Source: Streptomyces hygroscopicus subsp. hygroscopicus (lineage in GTDB: Bacteria > Actinomycetota > Actinomycetes > Streptomycetales > Streptomycetaceae). Taken from it: 64,000 nucleotides of DNA. The position numbers and the translations under genes are program-made. This document shows, in pieces, positions 19,351 through 28,095 of this stretch. The stretch spans positions 62,001 to 126,000 of the forward strand of contig NZ_BSSM01000001.1 in the NCBI RefSeq assembly GCF_030269125.1, in the 5' to 3' direction. Within the stretch, counting starts at the first letter, position 1; every line of letters begins with the position of its first letter. Under the pieces are notes generated by a model. That model saw nothing but the letters and a program-made list of their open reading frames with translations. It did no database searches and had not been told where the DNA came from.

Positions 19351-20373
19351 CTACTCCCGGTTTCCCGAGACCGTCTCGCGCATGGCCCGCAGCGACTCCT
19401 TCAGCGAGCCCATGGTGGCGAGCACGGCGGTGGGCTCGTAGCCGCAGTGCGCCATGCAGTTGGCGCAGCGCGGGTCCTTGCCGCGGCCGTACTTGTCCCA
19501 GTCGGTGTCCTCGACCAGCTCCCGGTACGTCGGCACGTACCCGTCGCTCATCAGGTAGCAGGGGCGCTGCCAGCCGAAGAGCGAGTAGTTCGGGATCGCC
19601 CACGCGGTGCACGGGAAGTCGACCTTGCCCTCCAGGAAGTCCAGGAAGAGCGGGGAGTGGTTGAGCCGCCACTTCCTGCGGTTGCCGCCGGAGAAGGCCT
19701 TCCTGAACAGCTCGCGGGTCTGCTCCACGCCGAGGAAGTGCTCCTGGTCCGGGGCCTTCTCGTAGGCGTAGGCGGGCGAGATCATCATCTCGTCCACCTG
19801 GAGGTCGTCGTTGAGGAAGTTGAGCACCTCGACGACGGTCTGCGGGGTGTCGGTGTTGAAGAAGGTGGAGTTGGTGGTCACCCGGAAGCCGCGCCGCTTG
19901 GCCTCCTTGATGGCCGCCACCGCCTCGTCGAACACGCCCTCCTTCGCGACGGACTCGTCGTGCCGCTCGCGCAGCCCGTCGATGTGCACCGCGAAGGCGA
20001 AGTAGGGAGAGGGCGTGAACTTGTCCATCTTCTTGCGCAGCAGCATCGCGTTGGTGCACAGGAAGACGTACTTCCTCCTGGCCACCAACTGCCGCACGAT
20101 CTCGTCGATCTGAGGGTGCATCAGGGGTTCGCCGCCGGCGATGGAGACCATCGGCGCGCCCGACTCCAGCACCGCGCCCACCGCCTGGGCGACCGGCATG
20201 CGCTGCTTGAGCACACCGGCCGGGTGCTGGATCTTGCCGCAGCCCTCGCACTTGAGATTGCACGCGAACAGGGGTTCCAGCTCGACGATGAGCGGGAACT
20301 TGTCCCGCTTGCGGAGCTTCTGTTCGGCCAGGTATGTAGCGACCTTGATGGACTGACGCAACGGCATGGCCAT
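19351..20373 (-). CDS. hpnH: Radical SAM adenosyl-hopene transferase
   Basis: A 340-aa B12-independent radical SAM enzyme that attaches adenosine to the diploptene side chain, giving adenosylhopane. The cluster motif is CNLKCEGC (about residues 35-42), followed by a SAM-binding GGEPLMHP (about 80), and a cysteine-containing C-terminal part (CANCMAHCGYEPT, about 307). Length matches HpnH. The next gene upstream, hpnG, encodes the enzyme acting on its product; the gap is 6 bases. Confidence 0.95.
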   Translation of the reverse strand: MAMPLRQSIKVATYLAEQKLRKRDKFPLIVELEPLFACNLKCEGCGKIQHPAGVLKQRMPVAQAVGAVLESGAPMVSIAGGEPLMHPQIDEIVRQLVARRKYVFLCTNAMLLRKKMDKFTPSPYFAFAVHIDGLRERHDESVAKEGVFDEAVAAIKEAKRRGFRVTTNSTFFNTDTPQTVVEVLNFLNDDLQVDEMMISPAYAYEKAPDQEHFLGVEQTRELFRKAFSGGNRRKWRLNHSPLFLDFLEGKVDFPCTAWAIPNYSLFGWQRPCYLMSDGYVPTYRELVEDTDWDKYGRGKDPRCANCMAHCGYEPTAVLATMGSLKESLRAMRETVSGNRE

Positions 20374-20379
20374 CTGGGC

Positions 20380-21021
20380 TCACCTCCGGGGGAGCAGCAA
20401 AGAACGGTGCCATTCGAAAAAAGCGGGAAGTACGGAACGAAGAACGCGGAAGGCTGATATTCCACCGCGGACCGTGCCGATCCGCACGAGTTCGTGTTCG
20501 GGCGCGTCCACGACCACCCGCACGGCCGCGACCGGGCGCTCGCCCGCGGTCACGGCGCTGAGCAGGGTGGCCGCGGACTCCATGTCGACCGCGATCGCGC
20601 CGGTCGCGCGCAGGGCGGACCGTTCGGGGCCGCGCACGACATGGTCGGAGCCGGTGAGCGGTCCGGTGTGGACCGTGCGGCCGGGCAGCAGCCGCGCGAG
20701 TTCCTTCACCAGCAGTTCGGTGCCGGCGCACGGGACGGTCCCGTGCGGGTCCCGGGTCTCCTCGGCGACCACCAGGTCGCCGGGGTGCATGCCGGGGGCG
20801 AGGCCGGCGCAGAAACCGGTGGCCACCACCGCGGCCCCGGTGAGCGCCGGCCGGGCCAGGTGCCGGGTGAGGGAGCGCTGCGCCGCCCGCGGCCCCATCC
20901 CGGTACGGACGAACATGACCGGCCCGTCGGCCCCGCCGCGGTCACCCGAGCGCAGGGCGAGGTGCTCGATGCCGAGCGCGCAGGCGATCAGCAGCGGGGC
21001 CGGAGCGGGCTGGACGTTCAC
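20380..21021 (-). CDS. hpnG: Hopanoid-associated nucleoside phosphorylase
   Basis: A 213-aa member of the nucleoside phosphorylase/MTA-SAH nucleosidase superfamily. Signatures are TGMGPRAAQRSL (about 40), ATGFCAGLAPGMHPGDLVVA (about 67-86) and the purine/ribose segment AVDMESAATL (about 143). In hopanoid pathways HpnG removes adenine from adenosylhopane to give (phospho)ribosylhopane. The GTG start lies one base after the shc stop. The N-terminus has no signal peptide. Confidence 0.9.
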   Translation of the reverse strand: MNVQPAPAPLLIACALGIEHLALRSGDRGGADGPVMFVRTGMGPRAAQRSLTRHLARPALTGAAVVATGFCAGLAPGMHPGDLVVAEETRDPHGTVPCAGTELLVKELARLLPGRTVHTGPLTGSDHVVRGPERSALRATGAIAVDMESAATLLSAVTAGERPVAAVRVVVDAPEHELVRIGTVRGGISAFRVLRSVLPAFFEWHRSLLLPRR

Positions 21022-21022
21022 A

Positions 21023-23086
21023 TCAGCTCCCCTTGGCCTCGGAGAGCGGCGACCCGGCGGCCTTGGCCTCCTCCGGCCGCGGCCGCACGGCCTTGGCCAG
21101 CAGCTGCCGCTCGAAGGGATCGCCGTGCAGATACCGGCCGAGTGCCGTGAGCGGGAACACCTGCCGGTACAGGTGGTAGTTGATGGAGAAGTCCCAGGGG
21201 AAGCCGGTGCCGGTGAAGTACGGCTCGTCCCAGGTGCCGTCCTCCCGCTGGGTGGTGGCGAGCCACTGGATGCCCCGCTCCACGGCCTTGGAGTCCCTCT
21301 CCCCCGCCGCGAGCAGCGCCATCAGCGCCCACGCGGTCTGCGAGGGGGTGGAGGCGCCCCGGCCGCTCCATTCCTTGACGTACTTGTAGGAGCGCAGGTC
21401 CTCGCCCCAGCCGCCGTCGTCGTTCTGGACCGACTCCAGCCAGGCGACCGCCCGCCGGATCGCGGGGTGCGAGCCGGGGAGCCCGGCCGCGGTCAGCGCG
21501 GGGACCACGGACCCGGTGCCGTAGATGTAGTTGACGCCCCAGCGGCCGAACCACGCCCCGTTCTGCTCCTGTTCGGCGAGCAGCCAGGCGATGCCGCGCC
21601 GGGTGCGCGGGTCGTGGGCCAGGCCCTCGGCGGCGAGCATCTCCACCACGTGCGCGGTGACGTCCGCGGACGGCGGGTCGATGACCTCGCCGAAGTCGCA
21701 GAAGGGCAGCCGGTTGGGGAACGGGCTGGTGTTGTCGACGTCGAAGGCGCCCCACGCGCCGTTCTTCGACTGCATGCCGAGGTTCCAGCGCACCGCGCGC
21801 CCGATCGCCCGGTCCACCCGCTCGGGGTCGTGGTGGCGGATCCGGCGCAGCGCGAGGGAGACCTCGGCGGTGTCGTCGATGTCCGGGTAGTTGTCGTTGT
21901 GGAACTCGAACGCCCATCCGCCCGGCGGGAGTTGGGGCCTCTTGACGGCCCAGTCGCCGGGCCGGACGATCTCCTCCCCGAGCAACCAGTCGGCGGCCTT
22001 GACGAGTTGCGGATGGTCGGCGGGCAGTCCGGCGTCGACCAGGGCGATGGCCGCGAGGCAGGTGTCCCACACCGGGGACTGGCAGGCCTCGATCATCCGG
22101 GCACCGTCCTCGCGCCATACGGCGAACCGGTCCAAGGAGGCCAGACCCTCGCGCAGGACCGGGTGTTCGAGGTCGTAACCGAGCAGATGCAGGGCGATGA
22201 CCGAATACACGGCCGGGGGCTGGATACCGCCCCAGCAGCCGTCGTTCTCCTGCCGCTCGATGATCCAGCGGGCGGCGGCGTTCATCGCGGCCTTGCGCAC
22301 CCGGCGCGGGACGACCTTGCGCAGCTGCTGCAGCGCCTTGTCCAGGCGCTGGAAGGCACCGTCCCACGTGTTCGCCGGATCGAGGGGCCTGGCCGGGTTG
22401 GGGTGCGCCGGGTCGGTGTGCAGCTCGTCCAGCGCGAAGGGCGCGGGGCGCACCGGGCGCTTGGCCGAGACGATGGTGAGCGGCACGATCGTCTGCCGGG
22501 CCCAGCACCCGAAGTCGTAGATGTTCAGCGGCATCCAGCCGGGGAACCAGATCAGCTCCGGCGGCATCTCCGGCAGGTCCTCCCACTTCCACCAGCCGAA
22601 CAGGGCGAGCCAGATGCGGGTGAAGACCCGGGAGGCGGCGACCCCGCCGCGCTCGCGGATCCAGGCGGAGGCCCGCGCCATGTGCGGGGCGTCGGGCGCG
22701 TCGCCGGCCAGACGCAGGGCGACGTACGCCTCGATGGTGGTGGACAGTTCGCCGGGCCCGCCCCAGAAGGTCGCCCAGGTGCCGTCCTCGCGCTGCTCGC
22801 CGCGGATGAACTTCGCGGCGGCCTGCGTGGTCCTCTCGTCCTGGATGCCGAGGAACTGGCGGAGCAGCAGGTCCTCGGCATCCATGGTGACGTTGGTCTC
22901 CAGGTCGCCCTTCCACCAGCCCTCGGTGTCCTGCCGGGACAGCAGGAACTCGGTGGCACGCCGGGCGGCCAGGGCGGCGGCTTCCGGTGCCCCGGCCGCC
23001 TCGGGGGTCGTGAGGGTGGTGTCGCTGGCCGCGGCAGCGCGGGACGGCAAGGTGGCCCCGGTGCTTCCGTCGGTCGTCGCTGTCAT
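21023..23086 (-). CDS. shc: Squalene-hopene cyclase
   Basis: A 687-aa monotopic membrane cyclase that converts squalene to hopene and hopanol. The catalytic acid motif DVDNTS (family DxDD-type region; here preceded by GAFD) lies near residue 440, and several QW repeats are visible (QDTEGWWKGDLE, REDGTWATFWGGP, QENDGCWGGI, QNDDGGWGED, QREDGTWDEPYF). The family normally has DXDD at the active site; here the four residues read D-V-D-N, as in several actinobacterial copies. Length is normal. It is central to the operon. Confidence 0.95.
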   Translation of the reverse strand: MTATTDGSTGATLPSRAAAASDTTLTTPEAAGAPEAAALAARRATEFLLSRQDTEGWWKGDLETNVTMDAEDLLLRQFLGIQDERTTQAAAKFIRGEQREDGTWATFWGGPGELSTTIEAYVALRLAGDAPDAPHMARASAWIRERGGVAASRVFTRIWLALFGWWKWEDLPEMPPELIWFPGWMPLNIYDFGCWARQTIVPLTIVSAKRPVRPAPFALDELHTDPAHPNPARPLDPANTWDGAFQRLDKALQQLRKVVPRRVRKAAMNAAARWIIERQENDGCWGGIQPPAVYSVIALHLLGYDLEHPVLREGLASLDRFAVWREDGARMIEACQSPVWDTCLAAIALVDAGLPADHPQLVKAADWLLGEEIVRPGDWAVKRPQLPPGGWAFEFHNDNYPDIDDTAEVSLALRRIRHHDPERVDRAIGRAVRWNLGMQSKNGAWGAFDVDNTSPFPNRLPFCDFGEVIDPPSADVTAHVVEMLAAEGLAHDPRTRRGIAWLLAEQEQNGAWFGRWGVNYIYGTGSVVPALTAAGLPGSHPAIRRAVAWLESVQNDDGGWGEDLRSYKYVKEWSGRGASTPSQTAWALMALLAAGERDSKAVERGIQWLATTQREDGTWDEPYFTGTGFPWDFSINYHLYRQVFPLTALGRYLHGDPFERQLLAKAVRPRPEEAKAAGSPLSEAKGS

Positions 23087-23136
23087 GGCTTCCCCTTCGT
23101 GCAGTCGTGCGAGTCGTGCTGCTGTGGGTCCGCCGT

Positions 23137-23169
23137 CGGCCGGTGTGCGTCCTATCGCGACACCGGCCG
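23137..23169. promoter_or_regulatory. Intercistronic hairpin before shc
   Basis: CGGCCGGTGT and ACACCGGCCG form a perfect 10-bp stem around a 13-base loop in the 116-base gap between the polyprenyl synthase and shc. Since the operon continues, it may be an RNA-processing or partial-termination site rather than a full terminator. Confidence 0.45.
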
Positions 23170-23202
23170 GCGACTACGCGAGGCTGTTTCGACCGATAGT
23201 GA

Positions 23203-24267
23203 TCATCTCTTTCGTACGACGACGAAGTCGGCGAGCGCCGCGAAGGCGGCCCGTACCCGGTCCGGCATGGTGACCGCGTCGAGGGCGCCGACGGCGATGG
23301 TGTGCTGACGGCGCGCTTCCTCGGCCGTCCACTCGCGGCCGCCGGCCTCCTCGATGAGGGCGGCACGGGCCGCGAACTCCTCCTCCGAGAAGTTCTCGAA
23401 GTCGCTGCTCTTGGCGTCCGCGGCGAGGATCTCGCCGAGCCGCTCGGAGGCGGGGCCGCCGGCGGCGAGAGCCGCGACCACGGGCAGCGACTTCTTGCGC
23501 TGGCGCAGGTCGCTCCAGGTCTGCTTGCCGGTGGCCTCCGGGTCTCCCCAGATGCCGAGCAGGTCGTCCACGGCCTGGAAGGCGAGGCCGAGGTGGTAGC
23601 CGTAGCGCTCCAGCGCGTCGGCGGTGGCGTCGTCGGCGCCGCCGAGGACGGCGCCGATGGAGGAGGCGCAGGCGAGCAGCGCGCCGGTCTTGTTGCCCTC
23701 CATCTCCAGGCACTCCTCGACGCTGACGCGGTCGCGGTGCTCGTAGGAGATGTCCTGGGCCTGACCGTCGATCAGGGCCCGGGTGGCGGTGGTCAGCCGG
23801 CGGGTGGCGCGGCCGGCCTCGACCGAGCCGAGTTCCAGCAGCACCTCGTTGGCCAGCGCGAACAGGGCGTCGCCGACCAGGATGGCCTGGGCGGGGCCGT
23901 GCACCTTCCAGACGGTGTCGCGGTGGCGGCGCTGCTCGTCGCCGTCCATCAGGTCGTCGTGCAGCAGCGAGAAGTTGTGGACCAGTTCGACGGCGACGGC
24001 ACCCGGGACACCGGTCTCGGGCGCGCTGCCGGTGACCTCGGCGGAGAGCACGGCGAGCGCGGGACGCACGGCCTTGCCGCCGTCTCCGGCGGCCGGGTTG
24101 CCGGCCGCGTCGATCCAGCCGAAGTGGTAGGCGGCGACGGTGTCCATGGGAGGAGCGAGGCGGTCGACGGCCGCACGCAGGACCGGTGTGGCCAGGGTCC
24201 GGCCGCGCTCCAGCAGCGCGGTGACGTCCGCCGCGGTCTCCGTCGAGGCCGGGGGCACAGTGGGCAC
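23203..24267 (-). CDS. Polyprenyl (farnesyl-type) diphosphate synthase
   Basis: A 354-aa trans-isoprenyl diphosphate synthase, presumably giving farnesyl diphosphate for squalene. The first Asp-rich motif is in LVHNFSLLHDDLMDGDEQRR (about 105-124) and the second in LAFQAVDDLLGIWGD (about 250). The GTG start at 24267 has GAGGAG six bases upstream. An ATG at 24330 that overlaps the hpnE stop (TGATG) is the alternative and adds 21 residues. Product chain length cannot be fixed by eye. Confidence 0.9.
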   Translation of the reverse strand: MPTVPPASTETAADVTALLERGRTLATPVLRAAVDRLAPPMDTVAAYHFGWIDAAGNPAAGDGGKAVRPALAVLSAEVTGSAPETGVPGAVAVELVHNFSLLHDDLMDGDEQRRHRDTVWKVHGPAQAILVGDALFALANEVLLELGSVEAGRATRRLTTATRALIDGQAQDISYEHRDRVSVEECLEMEGNKTGALLACASSIGAVLGGADDATADALERYGYHLGLAFQAVDDLLGIWGDPEATGKQTWSDLRQRKKSLPVVAALAAGGPASERLGEILAADAKSSDFENFSEEEFAARAALIEEAGGREWTAEEARRQHTIAVGALDAVTMPDRVRAAFAALADFVVVRKR

Positions 24268-24329
24268 AGTCTCTCCTCTTGTTGCGGTACCGAAGGTGCG
24301 GGGGCCTGCCGCCGGCTGCCGATGGGGCA

Positions 24330-25754
24330 TCAGGCCGCCTCCTCGAACGCGAAGAGACGGCTCGGACGGGGCCGGCCCAGGGCGCGGAGCGCGGCGTCGG
24401 CCGCGCTCACTCCGCTGCGGACCGCACTCTCCATGGTCGCGGGCCACCCGGTGGCGGTCCACGCTCCGGCCAGGTACAGGCCGGGTGCCTTGGTGCGGGC
24501 GCCGGGCCGCAGACGCCCGACGCCGGGGGTGGGCGCGAACGTGGCCGTGCGCTCCCGGGTCACGAAGAAGTCCTCGATCACGGCGCCGCGCGTACCCGGG
24601 ATGAGCCTCTCCAACTCCGGGACGTAGCGCGCCCGCAGCCGCGCGACGGGAAGGTCGATGTCGTCCTGCGCGGCCGACTGGGACAGCGCGAGGTACTGGC
24701 CCGAGCGCAGTCCGGAGGCGCGGGTGCGGTCGAAGACCCACTGCACGGGCGTGCCGAGGGCGGCGAAGAAGGGCCGCGCGAGCACCTTGCGGTCGTACAC
24801 CACGTGCACGTTGAGGATGGGGGCGGTGCCGATGCCGAGCAGCCGCTCGGGGGCGTCGAGGGCGCCGGGCGGCAGCAGTTCGTACGCCTCGCGCTGGGGT
24901 ACGGCGAGGACGACGGCGTCGGTTTCGATGCGCTCGCCGGGAACCTCGACGCCCCAGCCGCCGTTCTCCATGGCAGAGACGGAGGTGACGCGTGAACGGA
25001 CCTCGGTACGCACGCCCGCGGAGTCGAGCGCCCTGCGGGCCAGCCGGTCGTGCAGTTCGCCCAGCGGGACATGGGCCCAGCCGATGTCGGCCGCGCCCGG
25101 GTCGGACAGCAGACCGGTCTTGAACACCATCGCGGCGAGCCCCAGCGAGGTGTCGCCCGCGACCGCGTTGAGGGTGGCGACCCCGACCAGGTCCCACAGG
25201 GCCTCGACGGCACGCGCCGACTGGCCGTGGTCGGCCAGCCAGCTGCCGAAGTCCTGGGTGTCCAGGGCCGGATCGGCGAGGTCGAGCCCCTTCAGCGCGA
25301 GCGCGGCACGCCCGACGGCGGCGCGCTCGGCGAGCGAGAGGTGCGGATAGGCGGCCAGGCTGCGTCCCAGGTGCAGGGGGACGGGCAGCGGGTCGCGCCG
25401 CAACCGGCCGAGCCGCCGGCCCTCGGGCTTGGCGACGTCCACGACGGGCACGTCCAGGCGGTCCTGCAGCGGTGCCAGCGCCGTGCCCTCGATCCGGTCG
25501 AGGAACCAGCGGTAGGCGGTGCAGCAGCGCAGGTACACGTGCTGGCCGTTGTCGACGGTCAGTTCGCCGCGCTGGAAGGAGAAGGCGAGGCCGCCCAGCC
25601 TGGGCCTGCCTTCGAGCAGGGTGACGCGGACGCCCGCGTCGGCGAGGGCGAGCGCCGCGGTGATGCCGGCGAGGCCGCCGCCGATCACGACGGCGCTGCG
25701 TGCCGCGCCTTGTGGGGTGCGCGGGCGTGGTGCGGGGCGTGCGCCGTCGCTCAT
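24330..25754 (-). CDS. hpnE: Hydroxysqualene dehydroxylase (squalene-associated FAD-dependent desaturase)
   Basis: A 474-aa flavoprotein of the amine-oxidase/phytoene-desaturase family. The dinucleotide motif VVIGGGLAGITAALALADAG is at about 22-41, and the C-terminal FAD segment GLYLAGAWTATGWPATMESA at about 425-444. With HpnC and HpnD it reduces hydroxysqualene to squalene. The ATG start follows GGAAGGA by six bases and overlaps the stop of the small ORF upstream (ATGA). Confidence 0.93.
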   Translation of the reverse strand: MSDGARPAPRPRTPQGAARSAVVIGGGLAGITAALALADAGVRVTLLEGRPRLGGLAFSFQRGELTVDNGQHVYLRCCTAYRWFLDRIEGTALAPLQDRLDVPVVDVAKPEGRRLGRLRRDPLPVPLHLGRSLAAYPHLSLAERAAVGRAALALKGLDLADPALDTQDFGSWLADHGQSARAVEALWDLVGVATLNAVAGDTSLGLAAMVFKTGLLSDPGAADIGWAHVPLGELHDRLARRALDSAGVRTEVRSRVTSVSAMENGGWGVEVPGERIETDAVVLAVPQREAYELLPPGALDAPERLLGIGTAPILNVHVVYDRKVLARPFFAALGTPVQWVFDRTRASGLRSGQYLALSQSAAQDDIDLPVARLRARYVPELERLIPGTRGAVIEDFFVTRERTATFAPTPGVGRLRPGARTKAPGLYLAGAWTATGWPATMESAVRSGVSAADAALRALGRPRPSRLFAFEEAA

Positions 25755-25879
25755 GGTGCGTCCTTCCATGCGTGCCGACCGTGCTGGTTGAACGGTGCAC
25801 GCACGGTCGTCGCAGTCAGGGACGCCACGCCGGGGCGCGGGGTTGCCCGGTGGAAGTCCGCTGGTTCGGTGAGGTCCAT
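25751..25879 (-). CDS. DUF6380-type small protein coupled to hpnD and hpnE
   Basis: A 42-aa polar peptide, MDLTEPADFHRATPRPGVAS then LTATTVRAPFNQHGRHAWKD. It resembles the DUF6380 family of short Streptomyces proteins, which as I recall share an ATLR.GVASLTAT..RAPF.QHG core. Its start overlaps the hpnD stop (TGATG) and its stop overlaps the hpnE start (ATGA), so it is translated in step with both. No transmembrane segment or cysteine is present, and no function is known. Confidence 0.7.
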   Translation of the reverse strand: MDLTEPADFHRATPRPGVASLTATTVRAPFNQHGRHAWKDAP

Positions 25880-26841
25880 CAGGCGCGCCTTCCGACGGGG
25901 CGCCCGGCGCCGTGGCGGGTGACCTGCCGGGTGTCGAGGCCGGACAGGCCGCGCACGGCGACGTATGCCTTCTCGTGTCCGGGCAGCGAGACACGGCCGC
26001 GCAGCACGGCCTCGGGGTCGCGCGCGATGCGGTCGAGGAGGCGGCGGTAGATGCCGGCCATGGCGGCCACGCAGGCACCGCTGCGCCGGTCGAGCATGGG
26101 CAGCAGCTGGTAGCCCTCGGCGAAGAGCGCGCGGGCGCGACGGACCTCGAAGTGCACGAGCCCCGCGAAGTCGGAGTCGTCCGGCGGCGTCGGCCCCGCG
26201 AACCCGGCCGAGCAGCCGAACTTGGCCAGGTCGTCGGCGGGCAGATAGGTGCGACCGCCCTGGGCGTCCTCGCGGACGTCCCTGAGGATGTTGGTGAGCT
26301 GCAGCGCGAGACCGAGCGTGTCGGCGTACTCGGCGGCTCGCTCGGCGCCGCGGGCGCCCGGTTCGGTGCCGAACACGCCGAGCGAGAGGCGTCCGATGGC
26401 ACCGGCGACACACCGGCAGTAGACCTTCAGGTCGTCCCAGGTCTCGTAGGCCTCACCGCGCACGTCCATCTCGACGCCGTCGATCAGCTCGTCGAGACCG
26501 CCGAGCGGGATCGGGAAGGCGTCGGCGGCATGGGTGAGCGCGACGGCCACCGGATCGGTGTCGTCCTCCTTGACGCCGCCCTCCCGGACCCGGGCGAGCA
26601 GGGCCCGGGTGTCCTGGAGCCGTGCCGCCTTCACGTCGTCGGCCAGGTCGCCGTCGCCGATGTCGTCCACGCGCCGCGAGAACGCGTACAGCGCGGACAT
26701 GGCGCGCCGCTTCGGTGTGGGCAGCAGCCGGATGCCGTACGCGAAGTTACGGGCCTGCTGTCCGGTCACCGTCTCGCAGTAGCGGTAGGCGGCGAGCACC
26801 GGTGCGGACACGTGCGACGCAGACTCCACGGTCCGGTTCAC
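25879..26841 (-). CDS. hpnD: Presqualene diphosphate synthase
   Basis: A 320-aa squalene/phytoene-synthase-family enzyme joining two farnesyl diphosphates to presqualene diphosphate. The two Asp-rich motifs are RRVDDIGDGD (about 56) and LTNILRDVREDAQGGRTYLP (about 185). The family tyrosine/arginine region FAYGIRLLP is near 33. The GTG start overlaps the hpnC stop by 4 bases. Confidence 0.94.
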   Translation of the reverse strand: MNRTVESASHVSAPVLAAYRYCETVTGQQARNFAYGIRLLPTPKRRAMSALYAFSRRVDDIGDGDLADDVKAARLQDTRALLARVREGGVKEDDTDPVAVALTHAADAFPIPLGGLDELIDGVEMDVRGEAYETWDDLKVYCRCVAGAIGRLSLGVFGTEPGARGAERAAEYADTLGLALQLTNILRDVREDAQGGRTYLPADDLAKFGCSAGFAGPTPPDDSDFAGLVHFEVRRARALFAEGYQLLPMLDRRSGACVAAMAGIYRRLLDRIARDPEAVLRGRVSLPGHEKAYVAVRGLSGLDTRQVTRHGAGRPVGRRA

Positions 26842-27734
26842 CCCTCTCCTCGCAGGATCACGCCCGCCTCACGCAGCAACTGGACCTTGCCTGGCTTGGG
26901 CGGGCCGGGAAGTACGTCGTATTCGGCGGCGGCGATCGCGCGGACCGCCGCCCTTCCCCCCGCCACGAACCCTGCGAGCAGCAGCTTCAACCTGCCGTGG
27001 ACGCTACCCACCAGGGGGGCGCCTTCATTCAGCAGATCGCGGGCGCGTTGTGCTTCGTATGCAACCAGGGCGCGCACCGATGCGCCCGCGGTTTTCGCGG
27101 AAAGATCCGATTCCCGGACGTGGAAGCGCTTCATGTCCTCGGCCGGGAGGTAGATCCGGTCGCGGGCGAGGTCCTCGGCGACGTCCTGGAGGTGCTCCAC
27201 GATCTGCAACGCGGTGCAGATCGCGTCGGACAGGCGGATCCGCTCGGGGGTCGAGGTACCGGTGACGGCGAGGACGAGGCGGCCGACGGGGTTGGCGGAG
27301 AGTTCGCAGTAGGCGAGGAGGTCGTCGTACGTCTCGTAGCGGGAGACGAGCTGGTCCTGGCGGTTGGCGGCGATCAGGCCGAGGAACGGCTCGGGGGTGA
27401 GTCCCCGGCGTCGCACGACGGGCTGGAGCCGGCGCAGCAGGGGGTGGTGCGGGGTGGCGTCGAAGACGCGGCGCAGGTCGGCCTCGAAGGCGTCGAGCAG
27501 GAGCAGGCGGTCCTCGGCGTCGGTGGCCGACACGCCGAGCAGTTCGGCATCGGCTCCGCCGGGTGCGAGGTCGCCGTCGCCGATGTCGTCGACCAGGCGG
27601 GCGAAGCCGTAGACCGCCATGAGGTCGTCGCGCCAGTCGCGGGGCAGGAAGAAGGGGGCCACGGGGAAGTTCTCACTCGTGGCCTTGTCGAGGGTGGCGC
27701 GTTCCAGGTCGGGCGCCGGTGTGGTGGCCGTCAT
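26838..27734 (-). CDS. hpnC: Hydroxysqualene synthase
   Basis: A 298-aa paralogue of HpnD that turns presqualene diphosphate into hydroxysqualene. Motifs are ARLVDDIGDGDL (about 54) and LQIVEHLQDVAEDLARDRIYLP (about 180), with ENFPVAPFFLPRDWRDDL near the start as in HpnC. The ATG at 27734 overlaps the TGA of a 21-codon ORF upstream (ATGA) and has no ribosome-binding site of its own, so translation is probably coupled. An ATG at 27764 in frame is an alternative without a good site either. Confidence 0.92.
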   Translation of the reverse strand: MTATTPAPDLERATLDKATSENFPVAPFFLPRDWRDDLMAVYGFARLVDDIGDGDLAPGGADAELLGVSATDAEDRLLLLDAFEADLRRVFDATPHHPLLRRLQPVVRRRGLTPEPFLGLIAANRQDQLVSRYETYDDLLAYCELSANPVGRLVLAVTGTSTPERIRLSDAICTALQIVEHLQDVAEDLARDRIYLPAEDMKRFHVRESDLSAKTAGASVRALVAYEAQRARDLLNEGAPLVGSVHGRLKLLLAGFVAGGRAAVRAIAAAEYDVLPGPPKPGKVQLLREAGVILRGEG

Positions 27735-27796
27735 CGGGCGGCGCCCGGGGGGAGGACGGCACATGCTGCGTTGAGCTGGGGAGTTTCCGTAGCCAT
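27731..27796 (-). CDS. Putative 21-aa leader ORF coupled to hpnC
   Basis: The ORF encodes MATETPQLNAACAVLPPGAA plus R. GGGAG lies about ten bases before its ATG, and its TGA overlaps the hpnC ATG. It is the first possible start in the operon transcript and could deliver ribosomes to hpnC. The peptide has no obvious attenuation codon run. Confidence 0.45.
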   Translation of the reverse strand: MATETPQLNAACAVLPPGAAR

Positions 27797-27835
27797 TGCC
27801 GTCACATCTCCCGTTCTACACTGCCTACCCAATAC

Positions 27836-27863
27836 ACACTATTTCGGACACGCCGCCCGGCAA
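27836..27863 (-). promoter_or_regulatory. Candidate promoter of the hopanoid operon
   Basis: On the minus strand TTGCCG (27858-27863) and TAGTGT (27836-27841) are separated by 16 bases, a fair match to a vegetative promoter, about 40 bases upstream of the leader ORF. A 12-bp palindrome CGTTGTACAACG lies further upstream at 27940-27951 and might bind a regulator. Assigned by eye only. Confidence 0.35.
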
Positions 27864-28051
27864 TTCGCGGGGCGTGACCTGGCGCAGGGTGTCGCACGTT
27901 ATCGCCCCACTTGCCGCTTTCCGGCACCGGTACAGCTTACGTTGTACAACGCATCGAGGTTCGAGGGGGTGTCCTGCACATCACAACAACACACCGATTG
28001 GCGTCAAGATTCCTGACAGCCTTGGGAGTTGACGCTTCCTTTGCAGACGCG

Positions 28052-28082
28052 GGGCCCCGCCGGGAGGTTGCCGGCGGGGCCC
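28052..28082 (-). terminator. Terminator after the wzt-like gene
   Basis: GGGCCCCGCCGG and CCGGCGGGGCCC form a perfect 12-bp stem with a 7-base loop, ending 13 bases after the stop of the leftward ABC ATPase gene. It separates the exporter operon from the hopanoid operon. Confidence 0.75.
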
Positions 28083-28095
28083 TGGCCGAAACAGT

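Noticed and set aside
20366..23308. A 980-codon forward open frame opposite hpnG and shc.
   Set aside because: Antisense shadow; no family features.
27940..27951. CGTTGTACAACG as a defined operator.
   Set aside because: A 12-bp perfect dyad, but no matching regulator and no second copy; noted only as a candidate upstream of the hopanoid promoter.
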